Assembly (NCBI GenBank): GCA_019321725.1
Contig: CM033112.1
Location: 23,280,509 to 23,344,508 of the forward strand
Source: Paulownia fortunei
Lineage: Eukaryota > Streptophyta > Magnoliopsida > Lamiales > Paulowniaceae
Reading direction: 5' to 3'
Length of the DNA stretch: 64,000 nucleotides
Shown: one piece after another, positions 37,001-49,326 of the stretch
Numbering within the stretch: position 1 is the stretch's first letter
Layout of the letters: every line of letters starts with the position of its first letter
The notes under the pieces: generated by a model
What the model saw: only the letters and a program-made list of their open reading frames with translations
The model's database searches: none
Told to the model about the DNA's origin: nothing
Translations under genes and position numbers: made by a program

Positions 37001-37145
37001 GCATGATCCTTTGAAATGCTCTCACATTTTCTTCGAGTGTGTGCTGGTTTTCAGCTCCCCCAGCATGGTAGTCATAGTACATCTTTGGAAGGGCTAGCCT
37101 TGCAAGTTCTTGAAACTCACTTATACTTGCACATTCAGCTGTCAT
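34073..37145 (-). pseudogene. Broken peroxisomal-type (S)-2-hydroxy-acid oxidase (glycolate oxidase family)
   Basis: Eleven exon-like blocks on the minus strand cover a whole FMN-dependent 2-hydroxy-acid oxidase: 37003-37145, 36800-36924, 36672-36717, 36523-36600, 36293-36417, 36112-36169, 35502-35564, 35166-35234, 34674-34774, 34341-34445, 34073-34252. With two missing bases allowed for, they would total about 364 codons, the family's normal size. Motifs kept include [51 protein letters not shown] (active-site His and Arg) and LFDGGVRRVMD. Defects: a base missing at the start of block 3 (near 36717); one missing in AAGGGG near 35185, which leads to an immediate stop in the next exon; the catalytic Asp of TVDTP is Tyr (TVYAP); an Arg in VRFFQLY is Cys; two introns begin with GC. 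The C-terminus lacks the usual peroxisomal SKL-like end. Closest to the HAOX branch. Likely a pseudogene. Confidence 0.85.
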
Positions 37146-38857
37146 TTAGCCTGCAAAACACCAAATTCCTGATAACTTTCCTGAAAATAACTTTAACATT
37201 CTTCTCATCAGTGTTTTCAAATGCATTTGTTGGGCACGTTCGGGACTCGTCTAAAGGTGGGGCATCACGAAATGCCCCGAGCCTTGAGGGGCACACACCA
37301 GGCCTCAGAATATGTGAAACGCTCTTACCCTGCCTTTCGCCTTTCGCCTTTTAAAACACTCGTTCTCACTCAATTTTGAATAAAATGCATAAGTGGTACT
37401 TTTGAGTTCAATGATCCATCAGAGCTAAGGATTGAGAAAGATCACACCTTTGAAGTGGATTAATCAAGATAAAAAGACTTGCCTTCTTCGAAGTTCAATT
37501 CATTCGCAACTAGGGAAGTCCCTTGAATCAAGGCTAACTCACAAAGGAAAAGTTATCCACTCCATACTACTTAATAGTATCTCCGCCAACTTGACAGCCA
37601 CCAACATGACAGCTTATAGTGATTGGCGATAATACAGAGTGCGTAATCTCTTCTTGCATAAATTTCCATTTGAAAACATAATCAACTCACTTCATGAGCT
37701 TTGGAACCTCCCTTTACAGTTTGTGTGATCTTTCTTGGCATTTAACACATGGAAACCAAAAACTAAGCAATAAAATAAATAAATAAATAAATAAATAAGT
37801 AAAAGAAATGGTCCAAGAAACAATACGAGGCTTATATGCATAAAACAGGCCGAAACATCATATATATTGCAGACCACTTCGATTAGGGGTTAATTTTGCT
37901 CGAAAATAGCAAGCCCAGTTCAGATGCATAACATTATTTTGAGACAAAATATATAAAGGACGGAGAAAGAAAAACAAAACGTTACCTGAAAATAATGATT
38001 AAAAAGACCAGAAATGGGCAGGATCTATTAAGGTAAGAGTGTGACAATTGAGCATAGAAGCTCAGTTCAAAGAATATCAGTAGCACTTGTAGCTCAATAT
38101 TACTGTCAGAGTTGAAGAGGTGTCAGCAAATTGGTCGTAGCGAAGAAGGCTATTGTTGTCAAGTTTACTGAAATTTGTCCTTTTCTTTATTATTATTCTT
38201 GTTTCTGTTGTTGCCCGTCAGCAAAGCTAAAAACGTTAGGGCGGAAAGACACTGCATGAGAAATTTGGATAAGATTGTTTTGGGTAACTAACATTCATAT
38301 GAAATGAAATAACTAGCTTTTGAAGTTGAATTTTCTTTTTTATTGTTATATTAATCGGTATAGATCTGTTTGATACCACCTTCTAATTGCAACGGGTGAT
38401 GACACTGAAGATGCATTGTTTGGCCAGGACCAAGTTGACTAGCGCGAAGCCAATCCACATGGGTCATGGATAAAATTTGGATTTTATATCTATATATGAC
38501 TCTCTTCTACTTCAATAGTAGCTTTTTGAGGTTGAATTCTTTCATAATTATATCACAATTATCAAGTTTTAGTGCAAAGAAATTTTATGCTTTATCAGAA
38601 TTATTGTGCTAACATTTTAAGTCATGAACCTTTGAAATAATGCTCAGAGAAGAGGAGTCCGTATAAGCAAATAACCAAGTCACCAAAGTGACCATACGTT
38701 GATAATTACCATAGCACATGAAAGTATGGACAGAGAGCTGTATCTGTCTCGAATTGAATTCCAATCATATTCTTGCATTCGACTTGGAAAACGAATTTCC
38801 CACCAACAAAAGATATCAAAAACCACAAGTCATATTGGTGAAATGGAATTCCACCCT
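37146..38857. other. Intergenic region with a short MITE-like repeat
   Basis: No gene is supported. An (AAAT)n microsatellite lies at about 37769-37798. A MITE-like repeat is listed separately. The 3' end next to 38858 is the 3' UTR of the CCCH gene. Confidence 0.5.
37210..37360. mobile_element. Small MITE-like element
   Basis: A GC-richer 151-bp block starts AGTGTTTTCAAATGC and ends CCTTTTAAAACACT, giving imperfect terminal inverted repeats. The inside contains GGGGCATCACGAAATGCCCC, itself palindromic, and TTTCGCCTTTCGCCTTTT, words common in a widespread plant repeat ending in ...AAAGGCG. Flanks (TTCTCATC and GTTCTCAC) are only a poor match as target duplications. Confidence 0.45.
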
Positions 38858-41800
38858 TCACAACTTTTTTCCAGCTAATTCATGCAAATACTTGCACCTA
38901 TCTCCAAAAAAGCACCTTCTTTGAACATAGTATCGGCATGTCTGCTTTTGTTCATAACCCTGCCCTTGAACTGGCGGATTCCCAGCTGCATTTAAGTTCT
39001 GCCTATGATAAACATGACCTTGCTGTGAATAGATTGGACGATTGAGGTTCATGTTAGACTCCCCTCGTATATTTTCTTCAAAAGTATGCCTTTGTAATGG
39101 ACTCTTGAGATGATTGGAGTTTGGAAAATAGCTCTGAGAATGCCCTCGGATAGGACTTTTTGCTGTGCGATATTTCATATGTTGTTGTTCATGGAAGCCC
39201 CCCTGGGTTACAATCTTTGAAGAATCAAAGTTACTCGATTGTGAACTTGTGTGTTGGCCTCTTCCAAAGCTGCAGTTCATGCTGATCAAAGGTTGCCTTT
39301 GATGAATACACTCTGGTAGCGCATGTGCATTTGAAATATTGTTAGGCTTGCCATACAAATTTTCTGGCTGTATTGGAAAGTTCAAGTTGCAAGTTCTGGT
39401 GTAGCAGTGTATTTTTTGCTCGGAATCTTGCTCTTCCTGGGTATTCTTTAGGTCCTGCTGTTGCTGCTGCTGTTTAGGTTGGTTAATCAATTTCTCTGGC
39501 TTTACGGATACAGAATGCAGAGCCACTCTTTTTTTCTCTTCTTGCTTTCCGTTTGGGAGTTCATTTCTTGTTGCCCTAATATAGAATAGAAGTATTATTA
39601 CTGACTAGGATAAATTTTCTTTTAGCGTGAAAAGAATTCATACATTCTGTAAACTCCTTCTCCACATGCAGAACTCAAGATTGAGAACTCGATAATTTGT
39701 ACTATTCATATTGAATGAAAGTTTTGTTTCACTAGAAAGATTTTGATACCTAGTTGGCTTGTGCATTTTTCGCATTTCCCTCTGTTGAATGCGTGCTTCC
39801 TTATTTAAACGAGCAACACCACCTCTAGCATGCTTTTCTGACAAAATTTTCTGCCTTTCCCCTTCATCTTCCCATTTCTGAGTCACAAGATGGGTAAGGA
39901 TAATAAGACATGATGCATACACACATGAATAGAAACATTTGACTGAACACACCTGTCTCATTGTTTTCAACCTGTAGAGGTTCCTGCCTTTGATGAGCAG
40001 GGGGTGAAGCGGAGGCAGTGGTTTCTCTCCTTTACTCCATAGCACTTCAATCTGCTCAGAGCAGGTGAGAAGTTTATTTCATTTCAATACTTGATCAATA
40101 TACTATCTAAATGCTACCAAATTTGACAATCGCTCAGATCTAAAGTAGACACAGATTAAAGTGCTAGTAAATATTCTTACATAATGCCATGTAGCGAACA
40201 TTTTTAGGAAAAGCTCAAGTTATCTATGAATATTTCCTGATATATTTTATAATGTAAGTAACTTAACAAGCTTTTTCGAATAGTCTTATAAAATTTATCC
40301 TGGTCTTCCCAACAGCATTATCTCTGCTAATTGTAATGCTCTAAGTAACATGTGAGAACATAACGGCCACTGTCTTCTCTATAAAATATAATGTACTCAA
40401 ATTCTAATCCATCACATGGATAGTCCAACCAAATCAAAGTTGATCGGTATTGCTCACCGTAAATGTATGTTGCTGCTTGGCAGCCCCATAGCTCTCCTTC
40501 ACAATCCGCCCTGCAACAACCCTTGTGCCACAAGGAGGACGACCATTGGCACTACGAGATGCAATATTGAACCTGATGAGCCATCAAAGGTCACCACTTA
40601 AACACACCAGTGTAATGAGTATTTCTGAATTAGAAATGTTTTTCTGGTTTGTAATTTCATCTCTGGGCCAAAATTTATGCATCACGGATGACCAAGATAA
40701 CAAATCAGTATAGCCTCCCAATGCCAATATGCATATATCAAGTATCCGCAGTAGTACTAATTCTTCGCATTAACTTCACATGCTAAAAAGAGGTAAAGTC
40801 TTGGTAAAATATTTCTATTCAAGTTCATTAGGTAATGGTAATTGAGAAACTAATTAGAATCTCCATTGAGCCGCAGGCTTACATTTCATACACATTCTGT
40901 TCAAACATGACTATATCTCCCATGCACGCATCACCTGCATAATTTGAAAGTTCAAATCAGACATGGAAGAAAAAATTGTAGAAGCAAATTATGATCAAGA
41001 TCAAAACCTTACTATCCTTTGAGGAACACTCAATTAGCACTAAAAATTCAGCTAGTCAAGTGGCAGAGGAGTGCTGATGGTAAGACTACAATAATGAGTT
41101 CACCCCCCACCCCACCAAAAAAAAAAAAGAAAAAAACAGTAATTTGTTATGTATTTTCACTTATTTTTGTAAGTTCCTTTTAGAAGTCACAAAAAAATGA
41201 CTACCCCTGCTTAAATGGTGTAAAGTCACATTTATAATGTACTCAAAACTAAGCCATAAGCATGAACTATAAGACAAGAAACTCTCATTTCAAAAAACAT
41301 GAAGCTAATAAAGGATTACCTTTGCAATTCAACACAAAACTAGATGCTGGATACTTTTTCTCCCCACCACCATTGACAACACTGAAATATGATTATAGTC
41401 ATGAACGAAGGAATTAAAATAGAAATTCTGCTTCCATACTCAAACTAAAAGGATGAATAGAAGATTACTCTATATGCTCCTTAATCCTCAGAATTAGTGT
41501 CTCTTTATTGCCGCTCAATCTCAATCCATGTTTCCTTAAATAAATCTTGCATTGCTCCACTTTCAATCTCTCCACCTGAACAGCTGCCATCATCGCAAAA
41601 CACCAATATAAAGAACAGATGGAAGCATGCAAGCAAAATAAATGTATACTGCACACACAAACACATTCTTGGAAAAGCTCGATCCATTGGTATATCAGAC
41701 AAACCTTCAATAATTTTCTGAATAGTTTCATAACTTTTTTGGTCCTGCTCATCAAGCACCGGCATATCCATTTCTATGACATTCGACCGTTCCTCTTCTT

Positions 41801-42338
41801 TTTCATCCGTTACCTCAACAATACTAAGAATAAAAAAACGTGGCTCGATTTAACTTTCACAAAAAATGATGCTCCAAGATTAATAATTATAATGTTTACA
41901 CAAATACACATTTCATCAGCAAAGAGAATATATGACAATTTTCACAAACTCGGAAACAAGACAAACATAACAAAAATACAGAAAATGATGCTGAGAGTGA
42001 TAAAAAACCCATCATTTCCACACATACTTCTCATCAGCAAACAAGTAGGCATTGCCCACTTGACAATTTTCACAAAATATGATGCTAATTGTGAAAATAA
42101 AATAATCATTCTATGGAGATATAAATCTCATCTGAAAACAAGTAAATCAACTCAGACATGGGTTTTTATATAGAAAGGTAGTTAATTACCGGGCCTTGAT
42201 TTTTCTCTTGAGGGAGAGATTTGAGAACGTTAACCGAGTCTCCTCAAGAACGTCGAAAGTCGGGTCTTCTTGTGAATCATCGGAATATTCTGCATCAGTT
42301 TCAGATTCATCATAAACTCGTTCCTCAGAAAATCCCAT
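38858..42338 (-). CDS. SAP-domain and CCCH zinc-finger protein (C3H62-like)
   Basis: Nine exons on the minus strand, in order: 42190-42338, 41705-41823, 41469-41583, 41320-41381, 40883-40934, 40458-40572, 39953-40051, 39750-39877, 38858-39575, giving 518 residues with every GT-AG phase closing. It begins MGFSEERVYDESETDAEYSD (acidic). Exon 3 encodes a SAP motif (about 90-128: VERLKVEQCKIYLRKHGLRL), a DNA/RNA-binding helix-loop-helix. The middle has GRPPCGTRVVAGRIVKESYG, a conserved block of the family, then a basic coiled stretch. The last exon is Gln/Asn/Ser-rich and ends with one CCCH finger, CRYYVQRRCFFGDRCKYLH (C-X7-C-X5-C-X3-H, about 493-511). The architecture matches Arabidopsis zinc finger CCCH protein 62, function unknown. 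A role in nucleic-acid binding is inferred from the domains. TGGGCC-type boxes lie upstream (near 42502). Confidence 0.88.
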
Positions 42339-44931
42339 CGCTGTGTTTGAAATCTAGAGAGAGCTTCAAAAAAGAAGAGAAGAAATATTTTCTGCTGAGA
42401 TTTTGGGGTTCCACTTTCTTGGTTTAGGTTTGCTCTCTTTTTAAAAAAAGGTTACCGTTGGAAAAAGGCAAAGAGTTTTTCACACAGGTTTTTTGACCTT
42501 TTGGGCCAATTTAACTTGTTAGATTTGGGCTTTTAACTGGTCTTGCAAAACAAAAATGTGGGCTTGAGCTAATTTTGATGTACCGCAAATGCTATAGAAC
42601 ATGGGCTGATTGATACAAAGTGGGCCTAAAAGAAGAGGGTGTGGCAAATATTTCTTCAATTGAAACATGGATCAATAAGAAAATGGAATTCCCAATATGG
42701 ATTTCAAAGAAATTTGATATATAGTCACATTTTAAGCGAAAACAAATTTTAGTGACCACCTAATAGTGTTTTAGAATCCGATTGAATTAGTTGGTTGGAT
42801 CGGTTTGATTGAAAATCAATTATCAATTCGATCTATTTTAACTATTAAAAATTGAAAATGAGGTTGAACTTATCAAAATCAGTCAAAAAACCAACCAAAA
42901 ATAGATCGAAACCAGTTTTGTTAATTTTTTTGTATTTTTGAGAAAGTTTAGACTTTAAACCTGATATTTGATTATATGTATGTGACTATTTAGATTTTGA
43001 ATTTTGTTAGATTTATTTTTTAGTTGATTATTATCTTTTTTATCTTTAAAATTTAATACATAATAATTAATCTATTATATTAATTTTATATAAGATAATA
43101 GAAAAATATAATTATTTTTAATTAAACCGGTTGCACTGTTGGTTAAATCGATTAGATCGATTGATATAAAAACAATGTCACCTAATGCATATATGCATTA
43201 AAAAAAATTAAAAAAATTAAAATATAAACATCTTAAATGACACCTGACTTATTTTGAAAGTTGATTCATAATTAATTATAAATAATTTAAAATGGATTTT
43301 TAAGTCGTAAGGCCAATTCTGATCTAAAACAGAAGGCTTAACTTTTTTAATTTTTGCATTCGTTAGCACTATATAGTATATTGTCCAATTCAAATGTATA
43401 TATTTGATATTGGCAATTCTCCTTTGCCTCCGTCCATGTTTCATGCAAAAGTTGGCACTAAAAATAAAGATTTGCTATTTAATTAATGCATGCAAATCAT
43501 CTTATGACTAGGTAATTAACTTGTTAGTTTCATCGTCTCTCTAACTTTTTCGATGATCAATGTTTAGAACCAACAATTATTGAGAACAACGTGTGATTCC
43601 AATCATAGACAAAAAGGGTTCCCAAGATTTAGAAGAATATGCCCTTCAATGTCTTTTTCAAATTAATAAACAATTTGCTTAAGAATAAAATTATGGTTTA
43701 CAAAACAGTTTAACATGTAAATCACTAATTGCTTGCTCATTAGTTGAGAAAACAAACGACAAGCAAACTTCTACCCCCAAGGGTTTCTGCAGTGGTGGTG
43801 GAAAGAGCAAGCTCAAGTTAAGGGCTTTATATTTGTGTGAGTCTCTCTTCTTGAGAACTAATTACATAATTTGAACTTTATACTTTCTCTATGCTAGGCC
43901 TTGTACTACTCTACTCTTATTTTATCAAGTGAGAGGTATTCTATTTGAGTTCTCTTCTCGTTTTTCTTTTTCTTTTTCTTTTTCATTTTTTTTTTGTTTT
44001 AACGATACCCAATAACATCATTATATCAAAAATGTTAATTGAATACAATGAATAATCAAGTATCTAAACTTACATAACAAGTTATTACAAAATTAGAGAA
44101 ATATCCACCATTTGGTGGGCCGATCAAAGAACTCATTATTATAGAGTTTTGGAGTGTCAATCTATGTTATTATACACTTGCATGGGGCTGGTTAATTTGT
44201 AATTTCAATTTAAAGCAAGAAGTGATTATTTAGTTTTATATCTTCAAAGTATACCTTTCCAATCACATATATATTTAGTTATATTCTAGGTGGAGTGTCA
44301 ATCTATGATTAATCTATGTGATTGAAATTGTAGTTTTACAAGTCGCCCTTTTTTCTTATTCAGTACATTCATTTAGTCATTTGTAGACACTGTGGAGTCT
44401 TTAGTTGAAACAAGAATACTTGACCACTTGTCAGGTGACTGACTACTTGCAAGACATAAAAATCCACTCTTTTTTTGAAAAGCAAGATATAAATCCCTTC
44501 TGCATATAACCATCATTCTCATAATCCTAATCAAACTGTGTCTAAATTAACTGCAAACTTTCTTTTTGATGCATAAATGAATGTATTTTTATGATTTCAA
44601 AATAAGTATGTAATGGTCTCACATAACCTACTATATAGTAATCTTCCTTCCACACTTGTTAGATTTTCTTGCTCTGACTCATCATTTTGAAAGAAACAGT
44701 CTGAGATATACATTTGTACTGATTCATGTGATCATATCTTTGCTAGCTTCTTCTCTATTCCACCTGCACAACTCATCTCCTCAGAAATCTCACCCACCTA
44801 CAAAGTTCACTTTTGGTCCAAGGTTTTACACAATCTTGATTCAAATTCTTCCTGAAACTGTAATTTCTCGACAGATTTCCCATCTGGGCTGGTGTAATTA
44901 TCACTAAAGATTGAATCTTTTAACTTCACAA
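42339..44931. other. Divergent intergenic region between CCCH and KAS II genes
   Basis: This holds both promoters, a degraded hAT-type MITE (separate entry) and AT-rich filler. A 16-bp word GGAGTGTCAATCTATG occurs at about 44152 and again at 44291. No credible reading frame was found. Confidence 0.55.
42764..43177. mobile_element. Degraded hAT-type MITE, same family as 62148-62591
   Basis: The ends TAGTGTTTTAGAATCCGATTG and ...AAACAATG match the termini of the better-preserved copy at 62148. The flanks CCACCTAA (42756-42763) and TCACCTAA (43178-43185) agree in 7 of 8 bases, the 8-bp duplication expected for hAT. Inside are GGTTTGATTGAAAATCAATT and ACCGGTTGCACTG, like the sibling, around an AT-rich core. 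Confidence 0.7.
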
Positions 44932-47900
44932 ATGGTGGTGGCTTCCTCTGTTGCCTCTCCACTCTGCACATGGTTAGTAGCAGCATGCATGACTGTGGCA
45001 AGTGAAAAGAGAAACTTTGATAAGTCATCAGAGTTTCTGCAATGCCCAAAGAAGCTAAGTAGGTCTGCTAGAAGGAGGACTTTGGTGGCTCAGAGGAGCA
45101 AAAGTGGTGGGAGCTTGGTGTCTTTCTTGTATGGTTCTGGAATTAACACTTTGATGAACTTTTGTCCTTTCGAGCCCTGTGAAGAGTATTATAATTCTCA
45201 GAGATTATCTTCTTGTTTTGCTTTGTCTGGGGAGATTGAATTCTCACTTTTTGGGTCCAGGGCTGTACCAATGAATCGCAAGCAAAGGAGGCTCAGTCAG
45301 GCTTCTCATTCTGGTAATAAATGACACTTTTTTGAAGTGATTTCTTTTGATATGCTAGTGTTCAGATTAATAGTGCTTGATTTGGTTAATTCAAGTGTGT
45401 TTAGCTTGAAAATGAAATTGAACTTTCTTAAATGGTTTTTAGCTTTTTGTGGCAATGTGGAGATCTCAAGACCATATTTCTAAAGAAGTGAAAGCCTTTT
45501 TCTTTTTAATCATTTGATTAAAAACAAGTGCTCCACCTACTTTCATCTTATCTCCACCTTTTAAGTGAATGGAATTGATGCTTGTGGTGCAACTGATGTG
45601 AGGTTGGATGAGCTAAGTTTCTTTACTTTGACCTTTAAAGAGTCAAGAAATGTGCTCACGTTAAATGCAGCTTCTCATGTGGTTCAGAATAAAATAATTA
45701 GTTAAAATAGTGCATTTTGTTGTATAGGTGTTAAAAGTATTTTGCACCTCTGAAATTTCTTTCCTAGTTCCATGTGTATCCTGTTTTGGATACAAAAAGT
45801 CTAAGGCAAATCACATTGAACCTAAAATTTAGGTTTTGTATCAATTTTAGTTTTAATCTTCGTAGTTTTATAAATTAATTTTGAACTTTGAGAGTGCTAC
45901 ACCTTTGTGCTAGGTAAAACAATGGTGGTAGCTGTACAACCAGCGAAGCCAGTCACAACGAAGAAGAAACTTGTAACAAAGAAAAGGAGGGTTGTTGTTA
46001 CAGGACTCGGTGTTGTATCACCGCTTGGACATGATGCGGATATGTTTTACAGTAATCTTCTTGAAGGTATTAGCGGGGTTAGCCAGATTGAAGCATTTGA
46101 CTGCACTGAGTTTCCCACAGTAAATCTCCCTTTATTTGCTCTTATTGTAATTACTGTTTGCGTTGGGGGAAGTTATAAAGGATATGGATCTTGATACGTA
46201 GCTCGTTCACAACAGCGGATTGCAGGAGAAATCAAGAATTTCTCAGCAGATGGTTGGGTCTCACCAAAGCTTTCAAAGAGGGCAGATAAATTCATGCTTT
46301 ACTTGCTAACTGCTGGCAAAAAAGCTTTGACAGACGGTGGAATTACAGATGAAGTCATGGAAGAGTTAGACAAGGCTAAATGTGGGGTCATAATTGGTTC
46401 TGCTCTTGGGGCATGAAGGTATCTATGAATTCATAAGATGCTACATATTGCTGATATTTGTTTAGAATGCCTTTGAAGTGAAAACCATTGTCATTATCTG
46501 AAGCTCAGGATATGTCCATAACAAGAATGAACTTTCTGAACCCGCTTAAGTCATAAAAATTTTTCAAGCTAGCTATTGCTGTTCTGGCTTCTTCAACGTA
46601 TTGACCATGTTTTTAACAGGTTTTTAGTGATGCTATAGAAGCTTTAAGGGTATCACACAAGAAGATGAATCCTTTCTGTGTACCTTTTGCAACAACTAAT
46701 ATGGGCTCTGCCGTCCTTGCAATGGATTTGGTAAGTTAAATTGTCATGAGGTAAGCAAAACAGATCATGACAGATTGTGAAATTGTTCGAGCAAATCGTG
46801 GACGATGACCTGAATTCTGAAAACTGCAGGGTTGGATGGGTCCAAATTACTCAATATCTGCAGCTTGTGCGACGAGCAACTTCTGTATACTAAACGCAGC
46901 AAATCATATTATAAGAGGTGAAACAGTAAGTGACTAATTATCTTTGTGGTTACATCTTAAGTTTGCTTGTGCCTTTAGTTTTTTAATTTTTTTCCTAGAT
47001 CCTGTTGGCCATGTTTCTCAATTTTGATTTAAATTACAACTTGCAGGATATAATGCTCTCTGGCGGCTCCGATTCAGCAATTATTCCCATAGGTTAGTTT
47101 TAATTCACTCTAAATGCCATTCTATTGTCCATCTTCTACATGCCACATGCACTGATCATCCTCAAATCATGAATGTATTACAGGGTTGGGAGGATTTGCT
47201 GCATGTGGAATCCTGTCACAGAGGAATGATGATCCAACTAAAGCTTCTCGTCCCTGGGATATCGTATTGCTTCTGTTTAATTTCATTCATCTTTTTAGAA
47301 CTTGCCGTGATGAATCTAGTAAAGGTTTAACATCCTAGTACATGACCTAATGTACTCAACAAATTTTGTGCATCACCACTGTACTACCCAAAATGCCAAT
47401 AAGGACTTGACATTTTTCAGATAAAAAGACAAATAATATCTACGTTTATGCGAGTGTGCGTGGTCTGATAGTCATGTATACATAGCTGCATAAAGGTCTT
47501 TGAAATGAACCAAATGTTAAGTGCTGCATGAATTGATGATAAGAAATCCCACAAGTGATTCATCCTTTCTTCAAAATTGACACTGCATTTAATTTTCTAA
47601 TGGAGTAGCACCGTGACGGATTTGTTATGGGAGAAGGGGCTGGCGTGCTACTCCTGGAAGAACTAGAGCATGCCAAGGTATGCTTCTATGAAATCAAATA
47701 TTTGTAGATGACCAGAACTGGAGTGAAGTATAGTTTGTTTTAGTTGTTTTCAATAATCTTAATTTTGAAGCTAAAGCTTTGATTTTGATTGTATTTCTTG
47801 TTCTATTATATATGGTAGCGGAGAGGTGCAACTATCTATGCAGAGTTTCTAGGTGGAAGCTTCACATGTGATGCATATCATATGACTGAGCCACATCCTG

Positions 47901-49326
47901 ATGGTAAACTTTCGTCTTCCCAAAGTTGTCAGAATTTTGTTGATGAAGCTTTCATAAGTTACTATTGACATTGGATACTTAAACTAAAATTGTTTCATAT
48001 GCATACGATATGCTGGCATGGGTATGCAATATTATATGTGCAGTCACTACTTCTGTTGCCATCAAATGTTGTTGTTGATCATTCGATCAACTAATATGTG
48101 GTAAGGAATTGCTGCACACTTTGAAACTTGAGACGTTTTGCTTACAAAAACTTCCATATTCAGCATGATTTGGTAATATGTGCATATGATTGCCCGTATT
48201 GCCCCTTAAATCAAGTATAGGCTCTTGGGTTGTGCCGTCTATATATTAAAGTTATTCAGAGCATTGGATCTATTTGGGCTACTCTTCTGTTCATTGTTTG
48301 GTAGATGATTGCTATATAAAACCACTCATTTCTTATAAGTTCAGGAAGAGGAACTGTTCTTTGCATGGAGAAGGCCTTGGCAGAGTCTGGGGTAGCCCGA
48401 GAAGATGTCAACTATATAAATGCTCATGCTACATCAACACCATCAGCTGACTTCAAAGAATACCAAGCTATCATTCATTGTTTTGGACAAAATACTGAGG
48501 TGATTGTCCCTTGATCTGGTTGGAATTTTTTCCAGGCATTTGTGTTCTGAAATGGTTTCTTTCAGCTACGAATGAACTCTACAAAATCTATGATCGGTCA
48601 CCTACTGGGGGCTGCTGGTGCTGTTGAAGCTGTCGCAACTGTCAAGGTAATTTGCTACAGAAGAAACTTATAGGTAGTTTTTTGCTCACACATGGACACT
48701 AGAGTGTTCTAGTAATTTGCAGGTAGAGTTTTCAGAGAAACCTGTTTCATGTTAAAACAAAGATTTTTTTTATGCAGAGGTTTAGCTTGAAATCTTGTAT
48801 GGATAAAAATTTCTAAAGTAGGAACTGCATATTTACTTTCCTGTATCTAGGCCGACAGCATTTTTCTCAGTTTACTAGAAAAAGATAAGAAAAAATGCAA
48901 GCTTGTAGCAGGCTGCAACGAGGGACTAGTCACTCTGATGGTTTTGCGCACAAACTATAGCCACATATAACTTATTTTCTGACGTAAATTGAACCAAACA
49001 AATTTTGTTTCTCTTTTGCCATTAGATAACTGATGTCGATTTTTTGTTATAGGCCATACAGACAGGATGGATTCATCCAAATATCAATCTTGAACACCCT
49101 GATCAAGGCGTGGTATGGTTTGTATGGGTTTCTTGCATTCGATGGTTTGGTCAACTTCTAATTCTCTACATTTTCACTTCATTCTAATGAATTGCTGTCA
49201 TCCCAGGATTCAAATGTACTAGTTGGCCCCAAGAAGGAACATCTGGACGTCAAAGTAGCACTCTCTAATTCGATCGGCTTTGGAGGACACAACTCATCCA
49301 TTTTATTTGCCCCCTACACAGAGTAA
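44932..49326 (+). CDS. KASII: Plastid 3-oxoacyl-ACP synthase II (KAS II), one base short
   Basis: KAS II elongates palmitoyl-ACP to stearoyl-ACP in plastids and sets the C16/C18 ratio. Thirteen exons: 44932-45313, 45914-46119, 46216-46418, 46620-46730, 46830-46925, 47047-47092, 47184-47263, 47609-47677, 47819-47903, 48345-48499, 48566-48646, 49053-49112, 49207-49326. They sum to 1694 nt, one short of 565 codons. The gap is at 46408-46411: the family's GSALGGMKVF block reads TTGGGGCATG, giving a stop (GSALGA then TGA). Apart from that, the frame is open. A Ser/Arg-rich plastid transit peptide covers about the first 120 residues. Catalytic residues are kept: Cys in SAACATSN (about 314), His in NAHATSTP (about 453), Lys/His in NSTKSMIGH (about 485/489) and GFGGHNSS near the end. 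Either a null allele/pseudogene or a consensus error in a G run. Confidence 0.9.
46408..46411 (+). other. Frameshift site in the KAS II gene
   Basis: Four G occur where five would keep the frame through the exon 3 donor at 46418|GTATCT. As written, the reading frame hits TGA at 46414-46416, before the catalytic domain core. Confidence 0.85.

Noticed and set aside
41619..42173. 184-residue plus-strand frame
   Set aside because: It covers exon 2 and introns of the minus-strand CCCH gene, is Lys/Ile/Phe-rich as expected from AT-rich DNA, and matches no family.
46195..46220. Stop codon after the KAS II exon 2 open frame taken as gene end
   Set aside because: A GT donor at 46120 and AG acceptor at 46215 restore FPT-RIAGEI, the conserved family sequence.
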